Shown in pieces: positions 36,801 through 46,607 of a stretch of 64,000 bases of DNA. This DNA comes from Polyangiaceae bacterium (GTDB lineage Bacteria; Myxococcota_A; Polyangia; Polyangiales; Polyangiaceae): positions 2,790,001-2,854,000 of the forward strand of contig JABTUA010000001.1 in the NCBI GenBank assembly GCA_015075635.1. Reading direction: 5' to 3'. Under the pieces are notes generated by a model that worked only from the letters and a program-made list of their open reading frames with translations, did not search any database and was not told where the DNA came from. Both the position numbers and the translations under genes were made by a program. How positions within the stretch are numbered: position 1 is the stretch's first letter; each line of letters begins with the position of its first letter.

Positions 36801-39800
36801 ATGCCGCGCTGGTTGAAGCACTTCTTGTTCGTCGTCTTCTTGGTGACCTTCGCCGGCTGTGCCGGCAGCTGCTCGGGTTGCTCGGGCTGCGGGATAACCC
36901 CGCTGCCCGGCGGCTTCCCGAAGGAGAGCCGCATCGACAACTCGACCAGTGTCCGGGTCACCAAGACCGGACTCGAGTTCATCGCACAGAACATCGGCGG
37001 GCTTGCCCCGTCGCTGCTCGGCGGGCAGGGTCAGGTCAACGCTGGCGTGGTGACCTTCGACATCCCGACGTCGGATGCGGACGCGGTGATCGGAAAAGTG
37101 AAGATCTGCCCGAACGGCTCGAACCCGGCCTCGAATCCCCCCGAGTGCGTCGCGGAGGCGGATCTCTCGAAGGCCAAGCTCACCATCGGCACCGCCGCGC
37201 CGCACAACATCAAGGTTGGTGGAACGCTGGCCGTGCGGATGCAGAAGGTCCCGATCAAGGGCTCCGGGCTGCTCGGCTGGGTGAACAGCGAGGTCGTACT
37301 GACCAAGGGCGGCGTGTGCAACCCGAAGGAGTACGCCGACATCCCCGTCAACGTCGACATCTCGCTCGAGGTGGACAAGGACCCGGCGCACGGCTCGCGA
37401 CAGGGCTACACCAAGGTCAAGATCCTCAAGCTCGAGATCGACAACGGCACCATCGGCAGCAGCATCAAGTTCTGCGGCTCCGGCTTCGACGACACCATCA
37501 TCAACCTGGTCAAGCCCCTGCTGATCAACAGCCTGCTCGGCGGAATCACCGGCACGCTGACCGAGACCCTGGAGGACCAGCTCTGCACCAAGCAGGACCC
37601 CGCCGCCGGCGTCACCTGCCCCGCCGGCTCCTACCCGGACGCCGATGGCGTGTGCCGCTATTGCACCCCGAACGGCAGCGGCCAGTGCCCGAACACGTCG
37701 GCCGAGTGCGTGGGCGTCGCGCTGGGCATCGACGGCAACATCAACCTCTCGTCCGCCCTCTCCAGCCTCTCGCCCGGGACCAAGGGTGGCTTCGACTTCC
37801 TGGCGGCGCTCGGCGGCGAGGGCGCGCGGGACGACGGCTCGGGCTTCGCCTGGGGCGATCTGAACCCGGTCGGCGGCGGCATGAGCGTGGGCATGATGGG
37901 CGGCGCCGAGCCGAAGCCCATCACGCAGTGCGTGCCCATCGCCAACCTGACCAAGCCGACGAACATCCCGATCCCGGACGAGCTTCAGGACGCGAGCAAG
38001 CTCATGGACAACGGCATCCCGAACTGGTCCGGCCCCGGGCCGCACTTCGGCGTCGCGGTCAACGAGCGCTACATGAACTACGCGCTCGGCGCGGTCTACA
38101 ACAGCGGCGCGCTCTGCCTGGGCATCGGCTCGAGCACGCTGGGCTCGCTCCTGAACTCGGACACCATCGGCCTGCTCATCCCGAGCTTCAAGGATCTGGC
38201 GCGCCAGAAGGCCCCGGCCCCGCTCGCCCTGGTGCTGCGCCCGCAGGAGCCGCCCTCGGTGGTGGTCGGCAAGGGCACCGATCTGGCGGCGGACCCGCTG
38301 CTCAAGGTCACGATGAACAAGCTCGAGATCGACTTCTACGTCTGGTCGAGCGACCGCTTCATCCGCGCCTTCACCGCCGGCTTCGACATCACCGCCCCGG
38401 TGAACCTGGACGTGACCGCCGAGGGCCTGGCCCCGGTGCTGGACAAGGTCTCCGTGACCAATCCGATCCTCAAGAACTCGCTCTTGCGCGAGGACGAGAA
38501 GCAGGCGGCCAAGAGCCTCGCGGACATCGTGGCGAGCCAGATCGGCACGGCGCTCGGCGGCGCCATCAACCCCATCGACGTCTCGAGCCAGCTGTCGCAG
38601 TTCGGACTGGCCCTGAACATCCCGCCCAGCGTGCAGGGCCAGGGCAGCCCCGGCCTGACCAAGCTCGAGAAGGGCACCGACCGCTACCTGGCGCTGTTCG
38701 CGGGCTTCTCGGTGGCGCCAGCGACGCCCGGCAACCTGCTGCCCGACCTCGATGCGGACACCAGCGCCGAGGTCGCCGACAAGCGCGTGCTCGCCGAGGG
38801 CCTGTCACTGCCGACCCTCCGCGCGGACAACGTGCCCGAGATCGAGCTCCGGCTCGGCTCGAACCGGGACGACGGCACGCGTTTGATCGAGTGGCAGTAC
38901 CGCCTGAACGGCGGGCTCTGGCACCCGTGGACCTACGACCGCGCGGTGAAGATCCGGGCGCCGGAGCTCTCGATCCAGATGAAGCACAAGGTCGAGGTGC
39001 GCTCCCGCATCGTGGGCCAGCCGGCGTCCATGGACCGGACGCCGGCGGTGGTCGAGGTGCGCATCGACAAGACCCCGCCGGAGGTGAGCTTCGCCAAGCG
39101 CGTCAAGAACGGCGCGCTCGGGCTCGAGATCAAGGACGTCGTCTCGGAGCGGCCGAACGTGAAGGTGCGCTGGGCGCTCGACGACGACGCCTTCGGCGAG
39201 TGGACGACCGCCGACGCGCTCGCGTCGCTGCCGGTCGACGGCGCGGCGAAGCTGCGCGTCGAGGCGGTGGACGAGGAAGGCAACGTCGCCCAGAAGCAGC
39301 ACAACCTGATCAACGGCAAAGAAGACGCCTCGCTCGGCGGAGCCGGCAGCGGCTGCAACTGCACGGTGACCGGCGCGTCGAGCGGCGGCCTCGCCGGCTG
39401 GCACGCTCTGCTCGGCGCGTTCGGGCTGGGCCTCGGCATGTTCCTGCGCCGCTCGCGCCGGCCCGCCCCCGCCCGTCGCCCCGCGCGCCGCGGGCGGGTG
39501 CTCGGCAGCTTCGCGCTGATGGCCCTGGCGTCGTCTTGGTCGGGCTGCTCGTGCAGCGACGACAGCGAGACCGCCAAGACCAAGCCGCAGCCCAAGGACA
39601 ATTGCCCGGGTCTCGACAGCTGCGAGCTGCTGGAACCCGGGCTGGTCGGCGCTTACGCGTCCGCCGCCGTCGGCAGCGACGGCAGCGTCTGGGTCGCCGG
39701 CTACAACGACCTCGGCTACGGCACCTCCGTCGAGAACGGCAGCGCGCAGTACGTCTGGGGCGATCTGGTGGTCGGCAAGTGGGACGGTACGAAGGTCGAC

Positions 39801-41024
39801 TGGCAGAGCGTGGACGGCTTGCCCAGCGTCGATCCCGACCTCGAGCCCGGCGACCCCGGCGGTCCGCCCGATCCCTACTACAACGACCAGGAGGGCTTCC
39901 GCGCCGGTCTGACCGAACCCGGGGACGACGTGGGCCTCTGGACCAGCATCGCGCTCTCGGACGGCCAGCCACGCGTCGCGTACTTCGACGCCAAGAACCG
40001 CGCGCTGAAGTTCGCGAGCTACGACGGCAAGAAGTGGGCGATGCACCAGGTGCAGCAGAAGGCGAGCAGCGACATCGGGCGCTACGCCAAGCTGCTCCTG
40101 GTCGGCGGCAAGGCGGTCGTCGCGTACCTATTCATGGAGCCCGGAGCGAACGGCGCGGCGAAGAGCGGCGTGCGCGTCGCCACGGCCTCGAGCGCGTCGC
40201 CCGCGGCGGCTTCGGACTGGACCTTCACCGACGTCTACACCGACGAGAGCACACCCTGCCGGGCCTTCCTGTGCGCCAGCGGCGAGTGCCGCGCCGACAC
40301 GCTCAAGTGCGAGCCCACCACCACGGGCTGCACGGCGAAGTGCGGCACCGACGAGAAGTGCTTCGACACCGCGGGCACCAAGAGCTGCCAGAAGATCTTC
40401 GCGAAGACCTACCCGGACGCGTTCCCGGAGGCCGCCGGGCTCTACGTCTCCCTCGCGGAGACCAAGAGCGGGCTCGGCCTGGTGTTCTACGATCGCATCC
40501 ACGGCAACCTGATGGCCGCGCGCCAGGAGGGCGGCTCCTGGCAACCGGCGACGCTGGTGGCCGGCCAAGGCACGGACGCCAATGGGCCCATCGACACCGG
40601 TGACGTGGGCATCGGCGCCAGCTTGTTCGTGGACGCGGCCGGCGACTGGCACGTGTCCTACGTGAACGGCTTCGACGAGACGGTCATCTACACGAAGATC
40701 ACCGGCGGCACGACCGTGGGAACGCCGGAAGTGGTGGACGACGGCGTGGTCCCGGGCGGGCAAGCCGTGGTCGGCGCGGACTCGTCCATCGCCGTCGCGG
40801 CCAACGGCGACGTGGTCATCGCCTACCAGGACGCCACCCGCGGCAAGGCCCGCTGGGCCACCGGCACTGCGTCCGGCGGAACGCACACCTGGACCAAGAA
40901 GGATCTGAACGTCAGCGACTTCGCCGGCGGCTTCAACAAGGTGCTGCCCACCGGCGAGGTCATGACCTGGTGGCGGCGCGCGAAGCCGCGGACCGAAGGC
41001 GACATCGCCATCGTGAAGCCGTAG
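36801..41024 (+). CDS. Giant two-part surface protein with an internal MYXO-CTERM signal
   Basis: One open frame of 1407 codons. It starts with a lipoprotein-type signal (LVTFAGCAGSCSGCSGCG). Residues about 30-845 are a large secreted region ending in two Ig-like segments. At about 851-890 comes GSGCNCTVTGASSGGLAGWH, a hydrophobic helix and RRSRRPAPARRPARRGR, the tripartite layout of a MYXO-CTERM sorting signal, which normally ends a protein. Directly after it, residues about 900-918 (VLGSFALMALASSWSGC) read as a second lipoprotein signal, followed by a 490-residue domain with beta-propeller-like repeats. A GTG at 39498 could start the second part separately. Confidence 0.8.
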   Translation: MPRWLKHFLFVVFLVTFAGCAGSCSGCSGCGITPLPGGFPKESRIDNSTSVRVTKTGLEFIAQNIGGLAPSLLGGQGQVNAGVVTFDIPTSDADAVIGKVKICPNGSNPASNPPECVAEADLSKAKLTIGTAAPHNIKVGGTLAVRMQKVPIKGSGLLGWVNSEVVLTKGGVCNPKEYADIPVNVDISLEVDKDPAHGSRQGYTKVKILKLEIDNGTIGSSIKFCGSGFDDTIINLVKPLLINSLLGGITGTLTETLEDQLCTKQDPAAGVTCPAGSYPDADGVCRYCTPNGSGQCPNTSAECVGVALGIDGNINLSSALSSLSPGTKGGFDFLAALGGEGARDDGSGFAWGDLNPVGGGMSVGMMGGAEPKPITQCVPIANLTKPTNIPIPDELQDASKLMDNGIPNWSGPGPHFGVAVNERYMNYALGAVYNSGALCLGIGSSTLGSLLNSDTIGLLIPSFKDLARQKAPAPLALVLRPQEPPSVVVGKGTDLAADPLLKVTMNKLEIDFYVWSSDRFIRAFTAGFDITAPVNLDVTAEGLAPVLDKVSVTNPILKNSLLREDEKQAAKSLADIVASQIGTALGGAINPIDVSSQLSQFGLALNIPPSVQGQGSPGLTKLEKGTDRYLALFAGFSVAPATPGNLLPDLDADTSAEVADKRVLAEGLSLPTLRADNVPEIELRLGSNRDDGTRLIEWQYRLNGGLWHPWTYDRAVKIRAPELSIQMKHKVEVRSRIVGQPASMDRTPAVVEVRIDKTPPEVSFAKRVKNGALGLEIKDVVSERPNVKVRWALDDDAFGEWTTADALASLPVDGAAKLRVEAVDEEGNVAQKQHNLINGKEDASLGGAGSGCNCTVTGASSGGLAGWHALLGAFGLGLGMFLRRSRRPAPARRPARRGRVLGSFALMALASSWSGCSCSDDSETAKTKPQPKDNCPGLDSCELLEPGLVGAYASAAVGSDGSVWVAGYNDLGYGTSVENGSAQYVWGDLVVGKWDGTKVDWQSVDGLPSVDPDLEPGDPGGPPDPYYNDQEGFRAGLTEPGDDVGLWTSIALSDGQPRVAYFDAKNRALKFASYDGKKWAMHQVQQKASSDIGRYAKLLLVGGKAVVAYLFMEPGANGAAKSGVRVATASSASPAAASDWTFTDVYTDESTPCRAFLCASGECRADTLKCEPTTTGCTAKCGTDEKCFDTAGTKSCQKIFAKTYPDAFPEAAGLYVSLAETKSGLGLVFYDRIHGNLMAARQEGGSWQPATLVAGQGTDANGPIDTGDVGIGASLFVDAAGDWHVSYVNGFDETVIYTKITGGTTVGTPEVVDDGVVPGGQAVVGADSSIAVAANGDVVIAYQDATRGKARWATGTASGGTHTWTKKDLNVSDFAGGFNKVLPTGEVMTWWRRAKPRTEGDIAIVKP

Positions 41025-41211
41025 GCAGTCGTCCCGGAGATTTTTGTGCAATGACGACCCTTGGAAGTCCCTGAAGAGGGCCCGACTAGGCCGCGCGACC
41101 AACGCGCAGGGGCTCCATGGCGCCTGACCCCTCGTGCCTGGGGGCCTCTGGCCTCACCCCCTGTGCTCCTGGCTCTGAAGGCTGAAGCCTGGCCTCGAGC
41201 CTGAAGCCTGC

Positions 41212-41463
41212 TCAGGCGGCGGCGATCGCGGCGCTCGACACCTCGGCCGTCGCCGGTCCGTCCACGCGGGCGCGCTCCTCGGCGACCAGCGCCAAGAGCT
41301 CACCCTTCTCGCAAACATTCGACTCGAGCAGCGCGCGCATGTAGCCGTCCACGTAGCCGTGGGCGCGCGCGAGCCGGGCGTAGGTGACCCCGTCGTTGCG
41401 CAGGCGGAACACGTCCCGAAGCATCGTCCTCAACGTCTCGAGCATCTCGGCTTTGGCACTCAT
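41212..41463 (-). CDS. Small helical protein
   Basis: 83 residues from the ATG at 41463, with GGAGACC upstream. It is helical (KAEMLETLRTMLRDVFRLRN, ARLARAHGYVDGYMRALLES), perhaps with a helix-turn-helix, and an Ala-rich tail. Function unknown. Divergent to panD. Confidence 0.7.
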   Translation of the reverse strand: MSAKAEMLETLRTMLRDVFRLRNDGVTYARLARAHGYVDGYMRALLESNVCEKGELLALVAEERARVDGPATAEVSSAAIAAA

Positions 41464-41667
41464 CGTGGTCTCCCGGAAAGGCTCTGCGCCCTGCCCTGCC
41501 TCGGGCATTTCTGGCGCGCACCAGACCCGTAACGGGGTCGACGCGGGAGGGCCAAGTTCCCGCGCGGCCTCGGCTTGCGCGGCCGCGCAGGCCCCCGTAG
41601 ATTCGGCGAGCCAGGCAGGTGGACCCACGCGCTCGCGGGCCTCCATGCCGCGGCCCAAAGGCCAGCC

Positions 41668-42066
41668 ATGAAGCTCAGCGTGTTCAAGTCGAAGATCCAC
41701 CGCGCCACGGTCACCCACGCGGATCTGGACTACGAGGGCAGCGTGACCATCGACGTCGGGCTGATGGAGGCGGCGGACATCCTGCCGCACGAGGCCATCC
41801 ACGTCTGGAACGTGACCCGGGGCACCCGCCTGACCACCTACGCCATCGAGGGCGCCCGAGACTCGGGGGTGGTCTGCATCAACGGCGCCGCCGCCCACCT
41901 GTGCCGCCCCGGGGACCTGGTGATCCTGGCCACCTTCGCCGACATGACCCGGGAAGAGGCCCGGGCCCACGTACCCCAGGTGATCCGCGTGGACGCGCAG
42001 AATCGCCGCTTGGCGGACGGGTCGCCGGAGCGACCCGGCCCCCTGCCTCCCCGCGCGCTGGCCTGA
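41668..42066 (+). CDS. panD: Aspartate 1-decarboxylase (pyruvoyl enzyme)
   Basis: 132 residues from the ATG at 41668. The self-cleavage site is Gly24-Ser25 in DYEGSVTID, which makes the pyruvoyl cofactor. Other conserved parts are [20 protein letters not shown] and [20 protein letters not shown] [15 protein letters not shown]. It makes beta-alanine for pantothenate and CoA. Length is normal. No other pan gene is nearby. Confidence 0.96.
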   Translation: MKLSVFKSKIHRATVTHADLDYEGSVTIDVGLMEAADILPHEAIHVWNVTRGTRLTTYAIEGARDSGVVCINGAAAHLCRPGDLVILATFADMTREEARAHVPQVIRVDAQNRRLADGSPERPGPLPPRALA

Positions 42067-42119
42067 CCGAACCGAATGGCTGGCGGTTTTCCGGGCGTTC
42101 GGATATCGGAAGCACCGGC

Positions 42120-43271
42120 ATGCCCGCGGCCCCGCCCGACCCCCGCTCCCTCGCGACGGAGCTCCGCGGCCTCGCGACGCTGCCGGAGCTCGAAGCCGCG
42201 ATGCGCTCCGCGCGCGACGCCGCCGTCGGGCGGGCCGACGCGAGCTTCCCCAAGTCGGAGGTGGTCGTCGATCGCGAGAAGGCGGAGACGCCCTTCGGCA
42301 ACCTCGGGGCGATCTTCGAGCGCGGCGTGGATTCGGAGACCGAAGCGGTGCTGATCGCGGTGCTGCTCGGGCTCTCGGCAGCGGGTGACTTCCCGAGCGC
42401 GCCGGAGACGGAGCTCGCCCGCGCCCGCGAGCTCGCTTGGCTCGCCGCCCACACGCGGGTGAACCCGCTGGTCTGCGTGGACGCCGTGCTCGAGCCGGAG
42501 CGGCTCGGCGCCTTCTGGCGTGCCGTCGCCTCGCTCGCCGAGCCCTCGCGCGCCGACGACCCCGCCACCGCGACCGCCGCCCTCGCAGCGCTGTGCGCGT
42601 CGAGCAGCGAGCGCGCCCGCGCCCTGGTCTCCGAGCTGGCAGCGACCAGCCGGGACCCGCTGGTGCGCGCCCTGACCGGCGGCGGCACGAGCGCTGGAGC
42701 GCCGCGCCTGGAGGGCGAGCTCTCGCCGGCGCCCCGCGGTCCCGTCGCGACCACGCTCTTGGCGCTGACCGGACTCTTGCTCGTCTCGCGAGGCGCGCGC
42801 GTGCTCGGCAAGCTCGGGCTCGCCTTCAAGCAGCCCGCCGAGGTCCGGCTGAGCGATCGCGGGCTCGAGCTCAGCCATCGGACGGAGTTGCTCGGCCGCG
42901 TGCTCAGGAAGCGCGAGACGCTGATCCCGCTGGCGAACCTGGCCCGCGTCACCCGCGAGGTGCGCTATCCGCGCCTGGGCCTGTACCTGGGCCTCATCGC
43001 GCTGACCCTGGGCAGCTACGTCGGCATGGGCCTGCTCGTGGACGGCGCGCGGGTGCCGGGCGGCTCGCTGCAGCTCCTGAGCATGGGTGTCTTGATCGTC
43101 GCCCTCGGCCTCGCCATCGACTACGGGCTCACGGTGCTCTCGGACAACGCGCGCGGTCGCTGCCGTCTGGTCGTCGAGCCCAAGAAGGGTCGCCGCGTCT
43201 GCGTGGGCGCGCTGGATCCCGCGCGGGCCGACGCGATGCTCGCGGCGCTCGCCGAGCGCTCGAAGGGCTGA
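42120..43271 (+). CDS. Membrane protein, unknown function
   Basis: 383 residues from the ATG at 42120. The N-terminal ~195 residues are soluble and helical. Three hydrophobic segments follow (near 205-225, 282-303 and 318-336), with a cytoplasmic PH-like stretch between (RLSDRGLELSHRTELLGRVL). No family recognised. It is 53 bp downstream of panD. Confidence 0.7.
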   Translation: MPAAPPDPRSLATELRGLATLPELEAAMRSARDAAVGRADASFPKSEVVVDREKAETPFGNLGAIFERGVDSETEAVLIAVLLGLSAAGDFPSAPETELARARELAWLAAHTRVNPLVCVDAVLEPERLGAFWRAVASLAEPSRADDPATATAALAALCASSSERARALVSELAATSRDPLVRALTGGGTSAGAPRLEGELSPAPRGPVATTLLALTGLLLVSRGARVLGKLGLAFKQPAEVRLSDRGLELSHRTELLGRVLRKRETLIPLANLARVTREVRYPRLGLYLGLIALTLGSYVGMGLLVDGARVPGGSLQLLSMGVLIVALGLAIDYGLTVLSDNARGRCRLVVEPKKGRRVCVGALDPARADAMLAALAERSKG

Positions 43272-43281
43272 GCGCGCCGCC

Positions 43282-44724
43282 TCAACCCGGGCCTGCGTCC
43301 GCTGCGCCCAAGGGCTCCTCTGGCTTCGCCGCGGCATCGGGCTGCTTCGCCGGGCCCGCGTCGCTCGCCGCCGCGCCGGCTTCGGCGTCGCCCGTTCCGG
43401 CGTCGGCGGCGGCCGCCTTCGCCGCGCGCTTCTTCTCCGCTTCCTCCTGGAGCTGCTTGGCGTAGCCGGCGACCGCTTCGAGCAGGCGCCCGAGCTGCTT
43501 GGGCGTCGCCACCACGGTGCCGTGGATCTCCTTGCCGACCGCCTTGAACGTGACCGGCTCGAGCAAGCTCACCGAGCCTCCGAGGGAGAGCCCTCCGATG
43601 CTCACGCTCGGCAGCTTGAGCTGGGTCACCTTGTTGATCGAAGCAGTCAGCTCCTCGGCGTGTTTCGCCGCGCTCTCCGCCGACTCGTCCTCCGCGACCA
43701 GCTCCGCCGTCGCCCCGCCGTCGGCAGTGGCCACGATCTTCATGCGCACCCACTTGAGGCTCTTGGGGATCTCGAAGGGAATGCCGACGAACGCCCGCCA
43801 CGGCGTCACCACGTAGGTCGTGAGCGCCTCGTTGCCCTTGGGGTTCGGAAACTTCAGGTTCGCGCCCAGTGAGAGCGCGTGCTTCTCGGCGCTGGGCGGC
43901 GCCACCACGAGGATCTGCGGCGCCGGCAGTACCAGCAGGCGCTCCGCGCGATCGGCTTGGGTGCGCGCCGCCGGCACGCCGGCGTCGAGCCAGCTGCCCT
44001 GTCCGTCGCGCTGCACCAACGCGTCGACCGCCTTGTGCAGCCGATCGTGGGGCACGTTCACGCGCACCACCGCCACCACCTCGGACGAGTTCCGGAGCTG
44101 CGGCCCCGCGATCAGGATGCGATCGACGTCCTTGATCGGGTCGAGCCCGGTCGGCCCGAAGAAGTCCTGCCACTGCGCCGCGGCCCCGAGCAGCGTGCCG
44201 ACGCGCACGCCGAGCGGGTGGTTTCGCATCCGGTCGGCGAAGATCAGCACGCGTACGTTGGCGTTCGAGTCGACCACCTTGCCGGCCACGCCCGCCATCG
44301 CCACCGGATCGCCGATGCTCGGCCCGGCGTCGGCGGGGCCCGCGTCGGGACGCGGCGCCCCGGCGTCCCGCGCCACCGGCTCGCGGGGCTCGCCGTCGTC
44401 TTTCTCGAGGTCGTCGAAGGGGTCGCGCTCGGGCTTCTCCCCGGCGGGCTCCGCCGGCTCCTCGGTGGGCGCCGGCGCGGGCTCCTTCGGCCGGTCGTCC
44501 GCGACCAGATCGACCGGGATGGCGTTGACGGGGTCCGCCGGGGGCGGCTCCTCCCCGGGCTTGTTCAGGAGCAGCCCCACCAGACCGAGGAGCGCCATGA
44601 TGGGCGTGAACGGCGCGTGCAACAGCGCGGAGAGGGCGAGCAGCCGGTACAGGCGGCCACGAGTCGTGTCCCGCTGCCCACGCCACTCGGTCCGGCTCGC
44701 CACGTGCTGCAAGATAGCCTTCAC
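43282..44724 (-). CDS. Membrane-anchored conserved protein with Asp/Pro/Ala linkers
   Basis: 480 residues. A basic N-terminus is followed by one or two membrane segments (about 27-53), a Pro/Glu/Asp-rich linker (55-140), a central domain (about 140-430; AGKVVDSNANVRVLIFADRM, SEVVAVVRVNVPHDRLHKAV) and an Ala/Asp tail. The layout resembles periplasmic domain proteins of gliding/energy-coupling machines, but no family is recognised. Convergent with the 42120 gene. Confidence 0.75.
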   Translation of the reverse strand: MKAILQHVASRTEWRGQRDTTRGRLYRLLALSALLHAPFTPIMALLGLVGLLLNKPGEEPPPADPVNAIPVDLVADDRPKEPAPAPTEEPAEPAGEKPERDPFDDLEKDDGEPREPVARDAGAPRPDAGPADAGPSIGDPVAMAGVAGKVVDSNANVRVLIFADRMRNHPLGVRVGTLLGAAAQWQDFFGPTGLDPIKDVDRILIAGPQLRNSSEVVAVVRVNVPHDRLHKAVDALVQRDGQGSWLDAGVPAARTQADRAERLLVLPAPQILVVAPPSAEKHALSLGANLKFPNPKGNEALTTYVVTPWRAFVGIPFEIPKSLKWVRMKIVATADGGATAELVAEDESAESAAKHAEELTASINKVTQLKLPSVSIGGLSLGGSVSLLEPVTFKAVGKEIHGTVVATPKQLGRLLEAVAGYAKQLQEEAEKKRAAKAAAADAGTGDAEAGAAASDAGPAKQPDAAAKPEEPLGAADAGPG

Positions 44725-44853
44725 GGGTTCGACGGGCGAACCCCGCGGATCACGCCTGGCACGCCCCTCGCATTCCAGCCTGGAGGAAGCCGCCCAGAAA
44801 GTGGCTGGACAGGCCTCGAAAGGATACTAAGCCCCCACGGGCCCGAGCGACCC

Positions 44854-46557
44854 ATGCGCCGACTCTCCACCCTCATCGCCCTCTCCTGGGTGGCCCTCCT
44901 GGGCTGTCAGCGCGAAGCGCCGCCCGGTGACTCGTCCGGCGCCGCTCCCGGGGCGACCGGCTCGCCGGGCGTAATCGGCACGCCGACCCTCCCCGACGAG
45001 CTGACCCCGAAGCCAGGACCTGCCCCGGCGACGAGCGGCGCCCAGGCGGCCGTACCCGACGCGGGTGCGAGCCCACCGGCGGAGCACCCCGGCCCCTGGC
45101 TGGTGGTCACCGCGCCGGCGGCTGCGGTGTACCCGACTCGCGACTTCGATCAGAAGGCCAAGCTCGGTTACGTGCGCAACGGCGGCAAGGTCGCCGTGAA
45201 GGACAAGCCCGTCCCCGGCAAGAGCTGCAGCTCCGGCTGGTACGAGGTGGTGAGCGGCGGCTGGATGTGCGCCAACCTGGGCACCACCGAGCTCAGTCAC
45301 CCGCAGGTGAAGTTCGCAGTGAAGCAGCCGGATCTGAGCGAGGTCCTGCCTTACCCGTATGCGCGCAACGCCAAGAACGGCACGCCGCTCTACCGCTCCG
45401 TGCCCTCGCGCGAGCAGATGCACAAGTACGAGCCCTACCTGGCGGAGGCGAAGGCCAAGCGCGCGAAGGAAGCCAAGGAGCGCGAGGAGAAGGCCCGTGA
45501 GGCCGAGGCCGAAGAGAAGAAGGACGACGACACCGAGACCCGGGCCGCGTCGCTGGCACCGGATCCCGCGCTCTCCGATCAGGACGGCGGCGCAGCACCG
45601 GCAGCCGATGCCGGGGTGGACACTTCGCCGTGGTGGCAGCGCGACGACGCGAAGGACAAGCTGCACGAGCTGACGCTCGACAAGCTGAAGGAAGACTCCG
45701 ACGACATCCTGGCCCAGCGCATGGTCACCGGCTTCTACATCGCCGTGGACAAGACCTTCAGCTGGAACGGCCGCACCTGGTACAAGTCGACCAAAGGTCT
45801 GATCGCCCCCGCGGATCGCTTCTGGCAGACGGCCGGCGCCAAGTTCAAGGGACTCGAGCTCGACGGCCAGAGCAGCAAGCTGCCCGTGGGTTGGGTCTAC
45901 GGCGGGCGCAAGACCGCGCCCAGCTTCGAGATCGATCTGGACACCAAGAAGGTGAAGCCCGCGAAGGCGGTCGAGGTCTTCACGGCCGTCCAGCTCACCG
46001 GTCGCGAAGAGGAGGTCGGCGGGTTCCGCTACAGCGAGACCCGCGAGGGCACCTGGCTGAAGAACATCCACATCCGCGTCACGCGTCCGGGCCCGCCGCC
46101 CAAGGACCTCGGGCCCAACGAGCGCTGGGTGGACGTCAACCTGAGCGAGCAGACGCTGGTCGTCTACCAGGGCGAGCGACCTGTCTACGCGACGCTGATC
46201 TCGAGCGGCAAGAAGAGCACCATCAAGGAGAAGGACCACTCCACTCCCACGGGCCAGTGGCGCGTCCGCGAGAAGCACGTCACCACGACCATGGACGGCG
46301 ACGGTTCGGCCGCCGGCGACCTGCCCTACAGCATCGAGGACGTGCCGTACGTGCTCTACTTCCACGCCTCTTACGCGCTGCATGGCGCGTTCTGGCACAA
46401 GAACTTCGGCATCCAGATGAGCCACGGGTGCGTGAACCTCGCTCCCCTCGACGCGAAGTGGGTGTTCATGAACACCGACCCGCCGCTGCCGCCCGGCTGG
46501 CACGGGGCCTGGTCCTCCGCCGACCGCCCCGGCAGCCTGATAGTCGTGCACGAGTAG
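44854..46557 (+). CDS. L,D-transpeptidase (YkuD) lipoprotein
   Basis: 567 residues from the ATG at 44854. Signal peptide with lipobox (MRRLSTLIALSWVALLGC). Residues about 85-150 look SH3-like (GPWLVVTAPAAAVYPTRDFD), followed by a charged Lys/Glu helix (about 200-235). The C-terminal YkuD domain (about 420-560) has HASYALHGAFWHKNFGIQ and MSHGCVNLAPLDAKWVF with the catalytic Cys in SHGC. It should cross-link peptidoglycan or attach proteins to it in the periplasm. Confidence 0.93.
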   Translation: MRRLSTLIALSWVALLGCQREAPPGDSSGAAPGATGSPGVIGTPTLPDELTPKPGPAPATSGAQAAVPDAGASPPAEHPGPWLVVTAPAAAVYPTRDFDQKAKLGYVRNGGKVAVKDKPVPGKSCSSGWYEVVSGGWMCANLGTTELSHPQVKFAVKQPDLSEVLPYPYARNAKNGTPLYRSVPSREQMHKYEPYLAEAKAKRAKEAKEREEKAREAEAEEKKDDDTETRAASLAPDPALSDQDGGAAPAADAGVDTSPWWQRDDAKDKLHELTLDKLKEDSDDILAQRMVTGFYIAVDKTFSWNGRTWYKSTKGLIAPADRFWQTAGAKFKGLELDGQSSKLPVGWVYGGRKTAPSFEIDLDTKKVKPAKAVEVFTAVQLTGREEEVGGFRYSETREGTWLKNIHIRVTRPGPPPKDLGPNERWVDVNLSEQTLVVYQGERPVYATLISSGKKSTIKEKDHSTPTGQWRVREKHVTTTMDGDGSAAGDLPYSIEDVPYVLYFHASYALHGAFWHKNFGIQMSHGCVNLAPLDAKWVFMNTDPPLPPGWHGAWSSADRPGSLIVVHE

Positions 46558-46607
46558 GGGCTCCGACTTGACTTGCCGCACCCGCGAGGCCATCAAGCGA
46601 GCGGGCC

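Noticed and set aside
36758..40603. A 1281-codon frame overlapping the giant surface protein
   Set aside because: Arg/Gln/His-rich shadow without signal peptide or domains; the 36801 frame has both.
41025..41211. Repeated GGCTGAAGCCTGG-like words between the giant gene and the 41463 gene
   Set aside because: Short, irregular and without a partner elsewhere in the window; possibly a degenerate terminator region only.
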